Of a DNA stretch of 64,000 nt, positions 18,561 to 27,072 are shown one piece after another. Each line of letters opens with the position of its first letter. Position 1 is the first letter of the stretch. The notes under the pieces are model-generated. The model was not told the DNA's origin, did not search any database, and saw only the letters and a program-made list of their open reading frames with translations. A program made the position numbers and the translations under genes. The stretch comes from Afipia sp. 1NLS2 (GTDB taxonomy: Bacteria > Pseudomonadota > Alphaproteobacteria > Rhizobiales > Xanthobacteraceae), in assembly GCF_000178995.1 (NCBI RefSeq), contig NZ_ADVZ01000005.1, forward strand, positions 248,001-312,000. Direction: 5' to 3'.

Positions 18561-19352
18561 ATGAAGACGGCGCTGAGTATCTGTTTGATCGTCGAATTGT
18601 TGGCTGTCTCAGGAAGCGTCCGGGCCGCGCCCTGCCCGCGGCCGGATGCGCTCGGCACCGCGCGCACGCTGGTGGTCGATGCCAAAACCACGCCGCGCGT
18701 GGGACTGAAGAGTTTTCCGCAGACCCTGCCGCTCAACGACAAGGAAGTGGTGCTGACGTTCGACGATGGCCCCTTGCCCGCCACCACCGGCAAGGTGCTT
18801 GCCGCGCTATCAGCCGAGTGCGTGCAGGCGACCTTCTTCGTGATCGGCCGCAACGCCCAGGCCTCGCCCCAGATGCTCAGGGCCATGATCCAGCAGGGCC
18901 ACACCGTCGGCAACCATAGCTGGTCGCATCCGATGCTGAATCAACTCAGCGCCGCGAAGGCGCTCGCCGACATCGACAAGGGTTTTGCCGCGGACGATGC
19001 TGTGCTTGGCCCGGCCAAGCCCGGCACGGTCCGGCTATTCCGGTTTCCGTACTTCGCCTCAACGCCTGCGCTCTTAGACGACATGGAAAGTCGCGGCGCG
19101 GTGGTGTTCGGCGCGGATTTGTGGGCGAGCGACTGGCTGAAGATGACGCCGCAGCAGGAACTGGACCTGCTGACGGCGCGCCTCGCCCATGCCCGCAAGG
19201 GCATCATCCTGCTGCACGACACCAAGCAGCAGACCGCCGCGATGCTGCCGGCCTTCCTGCGCTATCTCAAGCAGAACAACTACAAGGTGGTGCATGTGGT
19301 GGCTGCGGGCGACACCTCTTTCACGCCGTCCACCGGACGCGCCGCCGATTAA
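18561..19352 (+). CDS. Secreted polysaccharide deacetylase (NodB fold), first of a tandem pair
   Basis: The protein has 263 residues from ATG 18561. Signal peptide 1-23. The NodB domain has the catalytic/metal Asp pair in TFDDGP (66-71) and the metal histidines in HSWSH (H119, H123). A later LLHDT is the motif-5 histidine. The enzyme should remove acetyl or similar groups from a polysaccharide such as peptidoglycan or an exopolysaccharide. A conserved CPRPDALGTARTLVVD segment before the domain is shared with the next gene, showing a tandem duplication. The frame opens at 18468 but those 31 extra residues do not resemble a signal peptide. Confidence 0.9.
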   Translation: MKTALSICLIVELLAVSGSVRAAPCPRPDALGTARTLVVDAKTTPRVGLKSFPQTLPLNDKEVVLTFDDGPLPATTGKVLAALSAECVQATFFVIGRNAQASPQMLRAMIQQGHTVGNHSWSHPMLNQLSAAKALADIDKGFAADDAVLGPAKPGTVRLFRFPYFASTPALLDDMESRGAVVFGADLWASDWLKMTPQQELDLLTARLAHARKGIILLHDTKQQTAAMLPAFLRYLKQNNYKVVHVVAAGDTSFTPSTGRAAD

Positions 19353-19414
19353 CCTGCCTTTCATAGAGGCCATCCACCCTGTCCCGACTCTCCCAAATCC
19401 GCTACGGCAGTTTC

Positions 19415-20503
19415 ATGCGCTCTCTCGTCCTCCGCTCCGCCGCCATCCTGCTCGTGCTGTCCGCCGCGCCGTTCGCGCATGCCGCGGAATGTCCCGGCCA
19501 TCCCGATGCGCTCGGCACCTCTCGGACGCTGGTGGTCGACCCCACCGAGCACCCGCGCATCGGCACGATGCAATACCCGGAGACGCTACCGCTTGCCGAT
19601 CATGAGGTGGTGCTGACGTTCGACGATGGCCCCCTGCCCAAGCACACCAAGCCGATCCTCGACATCCTCGCCGCCCAGTGCATCAAGGCGACATTCTTTG
19701 TCGTCGGGCAGATGGCGAATGCCTACCCGCAGGAATTGCGCTCGATCCGCGACGCCGGCCACACCATCGGCACGCACACCCAGAACCATCCGCTGCGGAT
19801 GAACCGGATGTCGATCGAGGAGAACAAGGCCGAGATCGATCAAGGTATCGCCTCGGCTGCTGCGGCCCTCGGCGACCCCACGCAGGTCGCGCCGTTCCTG
19901 CGCATTCCCGGCCTGCTTCGCTCCAGCGAGGTCGAGGATTACCTGACCTCCAAAGGTATCCAGACCTGGAGCGCGGATTTCCCTGCCGACGACTGGCACC
20001 GCATCTCGCCCGCGCGCGTCACGCAGCTTGCGATCAGCCGCCTCGAGGCCAAGGGGCGTGGCATCCTGCTGCTGCACGACATTCAGGCGCGCACCGAAAA
20101 GGCGCTGCCGAACATCCTGCGCGAACTGAAGGCGCGCGGCTATCGCATCGTCCATGTCGTGCCTGCCACGAAGGACCTGCCGAAGACACCGACCGCGCCA
20201 TGGCAATGGCACCTGCATCCGGTCGAGCCGGTGCTGTCGGCAGCCGACGGCATGCGTTTCCGCTTCGCGCCCCAGCCGCTCCGCGCCGCCGGCAAGACCG
20301 CCGCGATGGCTGCGGTGCCGGCGATGGTGCAGTCCTCGCGCAAGGGCGATATCAGCGCGTTGTGGTGGAACGTACACGCTGACGCCGGCGCACAGGATGC
20401 GACCGTAGCACTTTTGTCGTCGTCCTCCGCTGCGTTTCAGTTCGGTGAGGACACGCCCAAATCGCCGTATCTGAAGGCAGCCTCGGCATTGCCGCGGGAA
20501 TAG
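19415..20503 (+). CDS. Secreted polysaccharide deacetylase (NodB fold), second of the pair, with C-terminal extension
   Basis: The protein has 362 residues. Signal peptide 1-23 (ends AHA). CPGHPDALGTSRTLVVD is the same pre-domain block as in the preceding gene. NodB motifs: LTFDDGP (67-73), HTQNH (H121, H125), and LLLHDIQ. About 75 residues beyond the NodB domain have no counterpart in the first copy and may bind a partner or substrate. Spacing of 62 nt suggests a shared transcript with the first copy and possibly with the following amidase. Confidence 0.9.
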   Translation: MRSLVLRSAAILLVLSAAPFAHAAECPGHPDALGTSRTLVVDPTEHPRIGTMQYPETLPLADHEVVLTFDDGPLPKHTKPILDILAAQCIKATFFVVGQMANAYPQELRSIRDAGHTIGTHTQNHPLRMNRMSIEENKAEIDQGIASAAAALGDPTQVAPFLRIPGLLRSSEVEDYLTSKGIQTWSADFPADDWHRISPARVTQLAISRLEAKGRGILLLHDIQARTEKALPNILRELKARGYRIVHVVPATKDLPKTPTAPWQWHLHPVEPVLSAADGMRFRFAPQPLRAAGKTAAMAAVPAMVQSSRKGDISALWWNVHADAGAQDATVALLSSSSAAFQFGEDTPKSPYLKAASALPRE

Positions 20504-20621
20504 AGCCCGGCTGAGCGGACGCCGACGGATTTTTCCCCGGGCTGTGGCCTGCGCGCATCTATCGTCAAACCCCGGCTATCATTAAGTTTCTCATCAGGTT
20601 GCACTTTCGGGATGGAGCCTG

Positions 20622-21293
20622 GTGACTCGCCTTGTGCTGATGCTTGTCTGTCTCGTTGCCGGGAGCCTGCCGCTCGCGGCGCAAACTGTTTCGCCCACTG
20701 AACCAGCGCCTTCTCTCGAAACCCTGGCCCGTCAGAGCGGCACGCCCGATATTCCCGGCCTCAACATGGTCTGGCTGGTACCGTGGGGCGATCGCGCCGA
20801 TGCCAACATCTGGCACAACATCGTCGTGCACCGGACTGAAGGTCCTCCCGGATCGGCCTATCGCAATGCGCTGCGTCAGACGCGGGACCCCGAAGGCCGC
20901 GGCGCAACGATCTGGGTGGAGACGGACGGCACGGTCTATTGGGCAGTCGGCGAATGGGCGACGCCCAAGCATGTGCGGCTCGGCGGCAACCGCAACGATA
21001 ATAAATACATCGACAACCGCGAGACCTTTCGCCTGATCCCTAACAACAATTCGATCGGGGTCGAATTCGCGGGCAACTATCCCAATGTCCGCAAGCCGGT
21101 GACAGAAGCGCAGATCGAGGCATGGCGAATTCTCGTCCGCGTCTTGCAGGCGCGCTACGGCATTCCGGGCGACCGCATCTTCGCGCACAATTGGGTGGAC
21201 TATAAGGATCGCCGCTATTGCGAAGGCTGCATGCTCGCCACGATGGCCCGCGCACAAGGCACCGAGATCGCCTTGCAGGGACAACCCCACTAA
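20622..21293 (+). CDS. Secreted N-acetylmuramoyl-L-alanine amidase (amidase_2/PGRP-like)
   Basis: The protein has 223 residues and starts with GTG at 20622, preceded by GGAG. Signal peptide about 1-20 (LMLVCLVAGSLPLAA). The domain shows HNIVVHRTEGPPGSAYRNAL with the first zinc histidine, IGVEFAGNYPNVR, and FAHNWVDYKDRRYCEG with the second, fitting amidase_2. It cleaves the amide between MurNAc and the peptide stem. Its place directly after two deacetylases suggests a peptidoglycan-modifying set. Confidence 0.87.
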   Translation: MTRLVLMLVCLVAGSLPLAAQTVSPTEPAPSLETLARQSGTPDIPGLNMVWLVPWGDRADANIWHNIVVHRTEGPPGSAYRNALRQTRDPEGRGATIWVETDGTVYWAVGEWATPKHVRLGGNRNDNKYIDNRETFRLIPNNNSIGVEFAGNYPNVRKPVTEAQIEAWRILVRVLQARYGIPGDRIFAHNWVDYKDRRYCEGCMLATMARAQGTEIALQGQPH

Positions 21294-21373
21294 CCGCATT
21301 TTCCAGACCGGCGGAGCGGCCTGCCGGAACGGCTGCGGCGGAGGTGTCGCCGACTTCCGCTCCACATAAAAAT

Positions 21374-21395
21374 GACCAACCCCTTGGGGTTGGTC
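21374..21395 (-). terminator. Rho-independent terminator for the oxlT/small-subunit transcript
   Basis: GACCAACCCC and GGGGTTGGTC form a 10-bp stem. On the minus strand it is followed by a T-run (ATTTTTATG), so it ends leftward transcription from the oxlT locus. It lies 66 nt beyond the small gene stop. Confidence 0.75.
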
Positions 21396-21426
21396 AGGTG
21401 GGGTAGAAATACTCGGTCAGATAGAT

Positions 21427-21452
21427 GGAGCCGCGGGCAAGCCCGCGGCTCC
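21427..21452 (-). terminator. Strong GC hairpin after the small MFS-subunit gene
   Basis: GGAGCCGCGGGC and GCCCGCGGCTCC form a near-perfect stem just after the stop codon at 21461. It has no T-run; it may pause polymerase or protect the mRNA end ahead of the terminator at 21374. Confidence 0.5.
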
Positions 21453-21460
21453 GATACGCC

Positions 21461-21583
21461 TCAGTTAAAGAGCTTCATTGCGTTGATCAGCGTCTGGCTG
21501 ACGCCTGCAAGCAGAGGGATGCCCACGAAGCCCCACGCCAGTATCAGCAGGAGCGGGCTGGTTTTGGTTTCAGCTTGTTCCAT
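21461..21583 (-). CDS. Small membrane subunit associated with OxlT-type MFS carrier
   Basis: The gene encodes only 40 residues. It has one hydrophobic stretch (LLLILAWGFVGIPLLAG) followed by an amphipathic tail (SQTLINAMKLFN). AAAGGA lies eight bases before the ATG. It is 88 nt downstream of the oxlT-like gene on the same strand. Very short proteins of this type follow OxlT-family genes in related bacteria and are annotated as MFS transporter small subunits; that identification rests on family memory. What it contributes (assembly, stability or regulation of the carrier) is not known. Confidence 0.75.
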   Translation of the reverse strand: MEQAETKTSPLLLILAWGFVGIPLLAGVSQTLINAMKLFN

Positions 21584-21671
21584 TATCAAGGTCCTTTGAA
21601 TTCATCATGTTGAGTGCGCTGACAGGAAGCGAGCGATCCGGTTTGAACCGCTCGCTTCCCTTGATGGACGT

Positions 21672-23108
21672 TTAGCCCCTGGCTGGCACGCCGTCGGGCG
21701 TGGCCTCGCCGGCACTCGCCGTGTTCTTCATGTGGTACTTCTTGTCCACGGCCTTGACGCAAGCGTTGGCAATGAAGCCGATCACCAGCAACCCGGCCAT
21801 GATGTACATGGTGTTGTTGTAGGCTTGCGCCTTCGGAACACCGTGCGTGATGTTGTACTCACGGAGATAGTTGACGATCACCGGACCCGCGACACCTGCC
21901 GCCGACCAGGCGGTAAGCAGAATGCCGTGGATGGCGCCGACGTACCGCGTGCCGAACAGGTCACGCAGATAGGCCGGAACGGTTGAGAAGCCGCCGCCAT
22001 ACATCGACACGATGACGAGGAAGCAGCAGACGAACAGGACAACGTTGCCGCTACCACCCGCGAAAGGCACGGTGATGTACAGCACGAAGCCGAGGCACAT
22101 GAACACGAAGTAAGTGTTCCGGCGGCCGATGTAGTCCGACAGCGACGCCCATGAGAAACGGCCGCCCATGTTGAACAGGCTCATCAGGCCGACAAGGCCG
22201 GCTGCAGCAATCGGAGTGATATGACCCGGGAACATTTCCTGGCTCATGGCCGATGCCTGACCGAGCACACCGATGCCTGCCGTGGTGTTGAGGAACAACA
22301 CAACCCAGACGAACCAGAACTGCGGCGTCTTGATCGCGTCGTACACGAACACATGGTTCGTCGTGACCAGCTTCTTGCTGGCAACCGCCGAGGGCACGTA
22401 TCCCTCTGGCTTCCAGCCTTCAGCCGGCACGCGGACGATAAGCGCACCCATCATCATGAAGAACAGGTAGACGCAACCGAGCACGACGAAGGTGTTGAAC
22501 ACACCGACATCGGTCGTCGTATGAAACTTGCTCATCAGCCAGACCGACAAAGGCGAAGCAATCATCGCGCCGCCGCCGAAACCCATGATCGCCATGCCCG
22601 TCGCCATGCCGGGACGATCCGGAAACCACTTCATCAGCGTCGAGACCGGCGAGATATAGCCGATGCCGAGTGCGCAGCCGCCGATCACGCCGTAGCCGAG
22701 ATAGATCAGCCAGAGCGTGTGCAGATGGACGCCGAGCGCGGAAATCAGAAAGCCGCTCGCCCAGCAAAGTGCTGCAGTGAACATGGCCTTGCGCGGGCCG
22801 CCTTCTTCGACCCACCGTCCGAACACCGCCGAAGAGATGCCGAGAAACAGCATGGCGATGGAGAAGATCCAGCCGAGTTCGGTGAGTTTCCAGTCACCCG
22901 GCGCGGACTGGGTGACGCCGAGAAGCTTGGTCATCGGCAGGTTGAATACGCTGAAAGCGTAAGCCTGACCGATACACAGATGCACGCAAAGCGCCGCCGG
23001 CGGAATCATCCACCGGCTGTAACCCGGCTTTGCGACTGTTCTTGATCGATCCAGAAATGGAATCCACGCCTTCGAATAAGTCTCCGGCGTATGCATAACT
23101 TCAGCCAT
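21672..23108 (-). CDS. oxlT: OxlT-type oxalate/formate MFS antiporter
   Basis: The protein has 478 residues and about 12 membrane segments. WMIPPAALCVHLCIGQAYAF, LTELGWIFSIAMLFLGISSA and the MNTTAGIGVLGQASAMS-like region are typical of the oxalate/formate antiporter group of the major facilitator superfamily. Such carriers exchange external oxalate for internal formate or other monocarboxylates. The substrate here is inferred. A strong GGAGGGG precedes ATG 23108; the longer frame to 23150 is rejected. It is divergent from a LysR regulator and followed by a 40-residue small-subunit gene. No oxalyl-CoA decarboxylase or formyl-CoA transferase is in this window. Confidence 0.88.
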   Translation of the reverse strand: MAEVMHTPETYSKAWIPFLDRSRTVAKPGYSRWMIPPAALCVHLCIGQAYAFSVFNLPMTKLLGVTQSAPGDWKLTELGWIFSIAMLFLGISSAVFGRWVEEGGPRKAMFTAALCWASGFLISALGVHLHTLWLIYLGYGVIGGCALGIGYISPVSTLMKWFPDRPGMATGMAIMGFGGGAMIASPLSVWLMSKFHTTTDVGVFNTFVVLGCVYLFFMMMGALIVRVPAEGWKPEGYVPSAVASKKLVTTNHVFVYDAIKTPQFWFVWVVLFLNTTAGIGVLGQASAMSQEMFPGHITPIAAAGLVGLMSLFNMGGRFSWASLSDYIGRRNTYFVFMCLGFVLYITVPFAGGSGNVVLFVCCFLVIVSMYGGGFSTVPAYLRDLFGTRYVGAIHGILLTAWSAAGVAGPVIVNYLREYNITHGVPKAQAYNNTMYIMAGLLVIGFIANACVKAVDKKYHMKNTASAGEATPDGVPARG

Positions 23109-23167
23109 TATATTTTCCCCTCCCATGGGACGTTGCCCGATCGCATTCAATTATTCGATTGCAAATC

Positions 23168-23182
23168 ACGGAATATTTCCGT
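23168..23182. promoter_or_regulatory. 15-bp inverted repeat upstream of oxlT
   Basis: ACGGAATATTTCCGT is a perfect palindrome, six bases each side of TAT, 60 nt before the oxlT start. It may be an operator for the LysR protein encoded divergently, or overlap the oxlT promoter. Confidence 0.45.
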
Positions 23183-23402
23183 TCCCGATACCGCCTTTGA
23201 CAAACGAATATTCTCGACGGTAATCATCAGCATTTCCGATATGAAATTCGGGCAAGCCGAAACGCCCTGCAAAACAGGGGCTTTATTGAGGAGCTGGGAC
23301 AGACTCGAAGGTCTTCCGGCCTTTCTTATCAATAAGGCGAATTCCCCTCGCCTCGATTGTGGGGGTGCGGCGAAAGAACTCTGGCATGTCAGTCGATCAG
23401 AA

Positions 23403-23421
23403 ATCGCTTTGACAAAGCGAT
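23403..23421. promoter_or_regulatory. 19-bp inverted repeat upstream of lysR-type gene
   Basis: ATCGCTTTGACAAAGCGAT is perfectly symmetrical around one base and lies 45 nt before the LysR start at 23466. The position fits an autoregulatory site. Confidence 0.5.
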
Positions 23422-23465
23422 CCGGTTGTCGGTGAATAGCCAGACGGGAAACAAACGAGCGGACA

Positions 23466-24374
23466 ATGGATACCGAACTGGCACGAACCTTTCTCACTGT
23501 CGTGACGTCAGGAAGCTTCGTTAATGCGGCGGAACAGCTCCATGTGAGCCAATCCACCGTCAGCACGCGCATTCATGCACTCGAAGAACATCTCGGGTGC
23601 GCTCTTTTTGTCCGCAATAAAGCGGGCACTACCCTGACGGCTGCCGGCCGGCAATTCCAGCGTCACGCGACAACGCTTGTCCGGACCGTCGAGCTTGCAC
23701 GGCATGATGTCGGGCTGCCGCCGGGATTCAGCGGAACGCTGGCGATCGGTGGCCGTATCGGTTTGTGGGAAGAATTTTTGCTGGAATGGCTGCCTGAGAT
23801 GCAGCGTTGCAGACCGACGATTTCGATTCGGGCGGAGAGCGGAGTCGAGGCTGACATCATGCAGGGATTGATCGAGGGCCGTCTCGACATCGGCGTGATG
23901 TACACGCCGCAAAGCCGTCCCGGACTCAAAATCCAGCAATTATTCGAAGAACGGCTGGTGATGGTTGGCAGCACACCAGGCAGACCGCCCGTTCCGCAAT
24001 CCGATTACGTGTATGTCGATTGGGGGCCGGAGTTCTACACCCGCCACAATACATGCTTCCCGGATTTCACCGGCGCGCCCCTCGTCGCGAATATTGGCTG
24101 GCTCGGGCTGCAGAACATTTTGAAAGGCGGCGGCGCAGGCTATTTTCCGGCCCGGATGGTCTGGCCTTATGTAAAGGAAGGCAAACTCCACATTGTCGAG
24201 AATGCGCCGGAGTTTTTCATGCCGGCTTATGTCGCCTTTGCAGTCGAACACGACGAGCACGTCATCAATGATGCTCTCAGCATCATGCATCGTATCGCGA
24301 GCCAAAATCATGGCGCCAGCAACCCGACTCATGTTCTGAAGCGGACGCGTCAAAAACCGGTCCTCGTCCCCTGA
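23466..24374 (+). CDS. LysR-family regulator divergent from oxlT
   Basis: The protein has 302 residues. The winged HTH is at about 1-60: ARTFLTVVTSGSFVNAAEQL followed by HVSQSTVSTRIHALEEHLG. A periplasmic-binding-protein-like effector domain follows. Divergent orientation to the oxalate/formate carrier gene over a 357-nt shared region, with two perfect inverted repeats, points to control of that carrier. The inducer is unknown; a small carboxylate such as oxalate is a guess. Confidence 0.9.
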   Translation: MDTELARTFLTVVTSGSFVNAAEQLHVSQSTVSTRIHALEEHLGCALFVRNKAGTTLTAAGRQFQRHATTLVRTVELARHDVGLPPGFSGTLAIGGRIGLWEEFLLEWLPEMQRCRPTISIRAESGVEADIMQGLIEGRLDIGVMYTPQSRPGLKIQQLFEERLVMVGSTPGRPPVPQSDYVYVDWGPEFYTRHNTCFPDFTGAPLVANIGWLGLQNILKGGGAGYFPARMVWPYVKEGKLHIVENAPEFFMPAYVAFAVEHDEHVINDALSIMHRIASQNHGASNPTHVLKRTRQKPVLVP

Positions 24375-24525
24375 AGCATCCTTTTCGCGCAACGCGCCGA
24401 GATCGCGCTGCAAGAACGTCCAATTGAGCGATACGATATTCGCTCGACAGTGATACGCGGCGGCAGCCTCGCGCTTCCGCCGCAGCTTTCACAAGGCAGG
24501 ATCGCATGCGCGGAGGAACAGGCAC

Positions 24526-24729
24526 CTAGTCGTCGAGGATGAACGTCAGATTCATGTTCACGCGGAAACCGATAATGTTGCCGTCCTTGACTTGAACATT
24601 CTGTTCCTTGATCCAGGCACCCTCAATGTTGCTGACTGTCTTTCCCGCGCGTTTGATGCCCTCGGTAATTGCGTCCTCAAAACTTTTCTTCGACAACGAC
24701 GTGATTTCGATGACCTTGGCGACCGACAT
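24526..24729 (-). CDS. Dodecin family flavin-binding protein
   Basis: The protein has 67 residues, the family length. MSVAKVIEITSLSKKSFEDA, then IKRAGKTVSNIEGAWIKEQ and the ending GFRVNMNLTFILDD fit dodecin. Dodecins assemble into hollow 12-mers that bind flavins or coenzyme A and buffer them. AGGAG upstream of ATG 24729 fixes the start; the frame to 24918 is rejected. Confidence 0.93.
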   Translation of the reverse strand: MSVAKVIEITSLSKKSFEDAITEGIKRAGKTVSNIEGAWIKEQNVQVKDGNIIGFRVNMNLTFILDD

Positions 24730-24979
24730 CCGCAGCTCCTGTTTCAACGTCAAAAACGGGCTAACAGGCTGGGGACTGAAAAGGTTCCCCTTGGATCGGG
24801 CTGAGGTAACGATGCCGCAGGGAGGCGAGCGGCGGTTCTCGCCGTACACACGCGCGCCAGGTCTGTCTTGCAGGAGATGACAGAGCCGCCCGGGCGTTAC
24901 GCCGTGCGGCTCTCTCATGCGGCTGTCGGCTCAAGTTCCGATTCCACCGCAATCTGAGAGCAATGCTGCGCGGCGCTGG

Positions 24980-24994
24980 TTAACAAAACACTAA
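24980..24994. promoter_or_regulatory. Near-consensus CtrA-type box
   Basis: TTAACAAAACACTAA has TTAA-N7-CTAA, seven of eight consensus positions. It lies 147 nt before the FemAB-like gene start. Weaker candidate than the three perfect boxes. Confidence 0.3.
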
Positions 24995-25101
24995 CGCGAT
25001 CCGCCGCATTTGAGGAATCCGTTCCCCCGTCAGGGGTTTCCCACCATGCGCTCCCACGCACCCCTTAAGGATAATGGCAGGCTTCACCGAACGATAATGC
25101 G

Positions 25102-25128
25102 AAGATTGCTAGTGTCCCGAGCAATCTT
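25102..25128. promoter_or_regulatory. Perfect inverted repeat just before a start codon
   Basis: AAGATTGCT and AGCAATCTT are separated by nine bases, 12 nt before the ATG at 25141. There is no T-run, so it is not a normal terminator. It may be an operator or a 5' leader hairpin; alternatively the real start is farther in (25213) and the repeat is part of the leader. Confidence 0.45.
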
Positions 25129-25140
25129 GCTCAAACATCG

Positions 25141-26250
25141 ATGAAGACATTCATGCGCGCGGCTGCGATCGAACACCCTTCTTCAAGTCACCACGCGACG
25201 GATGATCTGCATATGCAGATCGATTCCCTGTCCGACACCGACTGGCATGCGGCTCTCGCCAAATTTTCCGACATCCATTACGAGCAGACCGCCCTGTTCG
25301 GGGCCGGACAGCGCGGTGAGACATCGAGTCATCTGCTCGCGACGGAAAACGGAGAGCCGGTATTCGGCGCGCGCGTCGGGATTTACGCGGTGCCGGTGCT
25401 CAACCGTGGACTGGCGCTGGTGCGCTTCGGGCCGTTCTGGCGTCGCGCCGACGAGCCGCTCGATCGCGAACGCTACAAGGTCGCAATCCAGGCGCTGATC
25501 GATGAATACTGCACGCGCCGGAAGCTCTATCTGATCGTACGCCCGCGCGCGCACCCCGACATTTACCCCATCGAGTCGGAAACCCTCACCGAGATGGGAC
25601 TATACCCCGGAGAAACCACCGAGCTTGCCCGCTATGTCGTCGATTCCTCGCTCGGCGAAGACGAACAGCGCAAGAGCCTCGGCCAGCAGTGGCGTCGCAA
25701 TCTGAAAGCCGCGCTCGCCAACAACCTCGATATCCAGATCGGCCGAAGCGAAAACGACGTCGCCAGATTCCAGTCCGTCTATGCGGAAATGGTCGATCGC
25801 AAGCACCTCGTCTATCCCGGCATCAATCTTGTCGATCTGATGCCCCAACTGACAAACCTGCCCGACGCAATGCGGATGCGCGTGGCGCTTGCCTATCACG
25901 AAGGCAAACCTGTCGCAGGCCTCGCCTTCGCGGTGAACGGCGATGTCGGCTATTACGTGTTCGGCGCGAGCAACGACATCGCCACCGAACTGAAGGCAGG
26001 ATATGCCTTGCAGTGGAGCGTGCTGAACTGGTTGCGCGAGAATTCACCCGTCAAGTGGTACGAGCTGGGCGGCCCGGGCGATCCCGGCATCAAGCAGTTC
26101 AAGAAAGGCTTCGCGGGCAAGCGCGGCATGCTGCTTCCGATTCAGGAATTCCACTATTGCCCAGACATGGTGGCGCGCAGCGTGGTGACGATGCTGTTCG
26201 TTGCACGCAACATGCGCAACACCGTGCAGCGCTGGCGGCGCGGCAACTGA
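25141..26250 (+). CDS. FemAB-like acyltransferase
   Basis: The protein has 369 residues, with two GNAT-like halves as in FemAB/peptidoglycan bridge proteins. The first shows PVLNRGLALVRFGPFWRRAD, the second RNLKAALANNLDIQIGRSEN, VALAYHEGKPVAGLAFAVNG and KWYELGGPGDPGIKQFKKGF, typical of FemAB or VPLPA-type acyltransferases. Such proteins add amino acids to peptidoglycan or take part in exopolysaccharide work; the substrate is not predictable. In-frame ATG codons at 25153 and 25213 are alternatives; none has a clear Shine-Dalgarno. Confidence 0.8.
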   Translation: MKTFMRAAAIEHPSSSHHATDDLHMQIDSLSDTDWHAALAKFSDIHYEQTALFGAGQRGETSSHLLATENGEPVFGARVGIYAVPVLNRGLALVRFGPFWRRADEPLDRERYKVAIQALIDEYCTRRKLYLIVRPRAHPDIYPIESETLTEMGLYPGETTELARYVVDSSLGEDEQRKSLGQQWRRNLKAALANNLDIQIGRSENDVARFQSVYAEMVDRKHLVYPGINLVDLMPQLTNLPDAMRMRVALAYHEGKPVAGLAFAVNGDVGYYVFGASNDIATELKAGYALQWSVLNWLRENSPVKWYELGGPGDPGIKQFKKGFAGKRGMLLPIQEFHYCPDMVARSVVTMLFVARNMRNTVQRWRRGN

Positions 26251-26274
26251 GCAACGCGCATCAATCGCTCTCGA

Positions 26275-26961
26275 TTACGATCCTCCGAGGCGACGCGACC
26301 AGTCTTCGGTCCGGCCTGATGACAACCGCGCTTCCGCCAGGCGTCGCCAGTTGTCCGGCAGGCCGGGCAACTGCGCAAGCTCGGCGAGCGCTAAGCGATT
26401 CATCCTGTCGTGATAAAGCAGATGCGAGGTGCGGTTGAGCGTCCATGCCGGATGCGGCCGCGTCACCAGCGCGCCCCGATCGCCTGCCGCGATCAGCCCC
26501 GGCTCGATCACGCGAAAGTACCAGCCGGTGCGCCCGCTCTCCTGCACGCGCCGCGCCATGTCGGCCACGTCGAAACGCAGATTCAGCTTCCAGCATGGCT
26601 GGCGGCCCTGACTGACCTCGACCAGCGCCGAGCCGATGCGCCAGCGATCGCCCAGACAGACGTCGGCTTCGCTCGCGCCACCGATGACGAGATTTTCCCC
26701 GAACGCGCCCGGGCGAAAGCGTTCCGCCTGCGCGGGCAGTTCATCCGCCCAACCGGATAAATGCGTCACTGCGTAGGCGTGGATCGCCTTGTCCGGTCCG
26801 CCGTGATGCTTCCGGTCCGCCTGCTCATCTCCATCGAGACCGAGAGGACCGGCCGCAAGCGCGCCAGCGACCTTGTGTTTATCGATGGCGCTCAGCGCCC
26901 CTGCCATACCGAGTGGTTTGGGGCGGCCGATGCGCAGTTCGAGAATGTCAAAACCGGCCAT
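26275..26961 (-). CDS. MOSC-domain protein (YiiM-like)
   Basis: The protein has 228 residues from ATG 26961. The MOSC domain shows KHHGGPDKAIHAYAVTHL, RFRPGAFGENLVIGGASEAD and the catalytic cysteine in GRQPCWKLNLRF. A C-terminal helical 3-alpha domain follows (MNRLALAELAQLPGLPDNW). YiiM-type enzymes reduce N-hydroxylated base analogues such as 6-hydroxylaminopurine using the molybdenum cofactor. The frame to 27021 is rejected as its first 20 residues are unlike the family start. It converges with the FemAB-like gene. Confidence 0.92.
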   Translation of the reverse strand: MAGFDILELRIGRPKPLGMAGALSAIDKHKVAGALAAGPLGLDGDEQADRKHHGGPDKAIHAYAVTHLSGWADELPAQAERFRPGAFGENLVIGGASEADVCLGDRWRIGSALVEVSQGRQPCWKLNLRFDVADMARRVQESGRTGWYFRVIEPGLIAAGDRGALVTRPHPAWTLNRTSHLLYHDRMNRLALAELAQLPGLPDNWRRLAEARLSSGRTEDWSRRLGGS

Positions 26962-27072
26962 GTCTGTGCCCGTTCTTGTGAAGTGGCCGCGCGAATCGGA
27001 ACACGCCCAACCACGCCGCAAAGTGCGGGCGAAGGCCGGAAAATACCAGTCAAATCAATGGGAATTTTGGGC

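Larger units (their letters stand above)
24730..25140. other. Intergenic region between dodecin gene and FemAB-like gene
   Basis: No gene is seen in these 411 bases. It holds a hairpin at 24882-24913 (AGAGCCGC/GCGGCTCT), a 7/8 match to the CtrA box at 24980-24994 (TTAA-N7-CTAA), and a perfect 9-bp inverted repeat at 25102-25128 ending 12 bases before the next ATG. Confidence 0.5.

Noticed and set aside
24882-24913. Hairpin AGAGCCGC/GCGGCTCT as a terminator
   Set aside because: No T-run follows in either direction.
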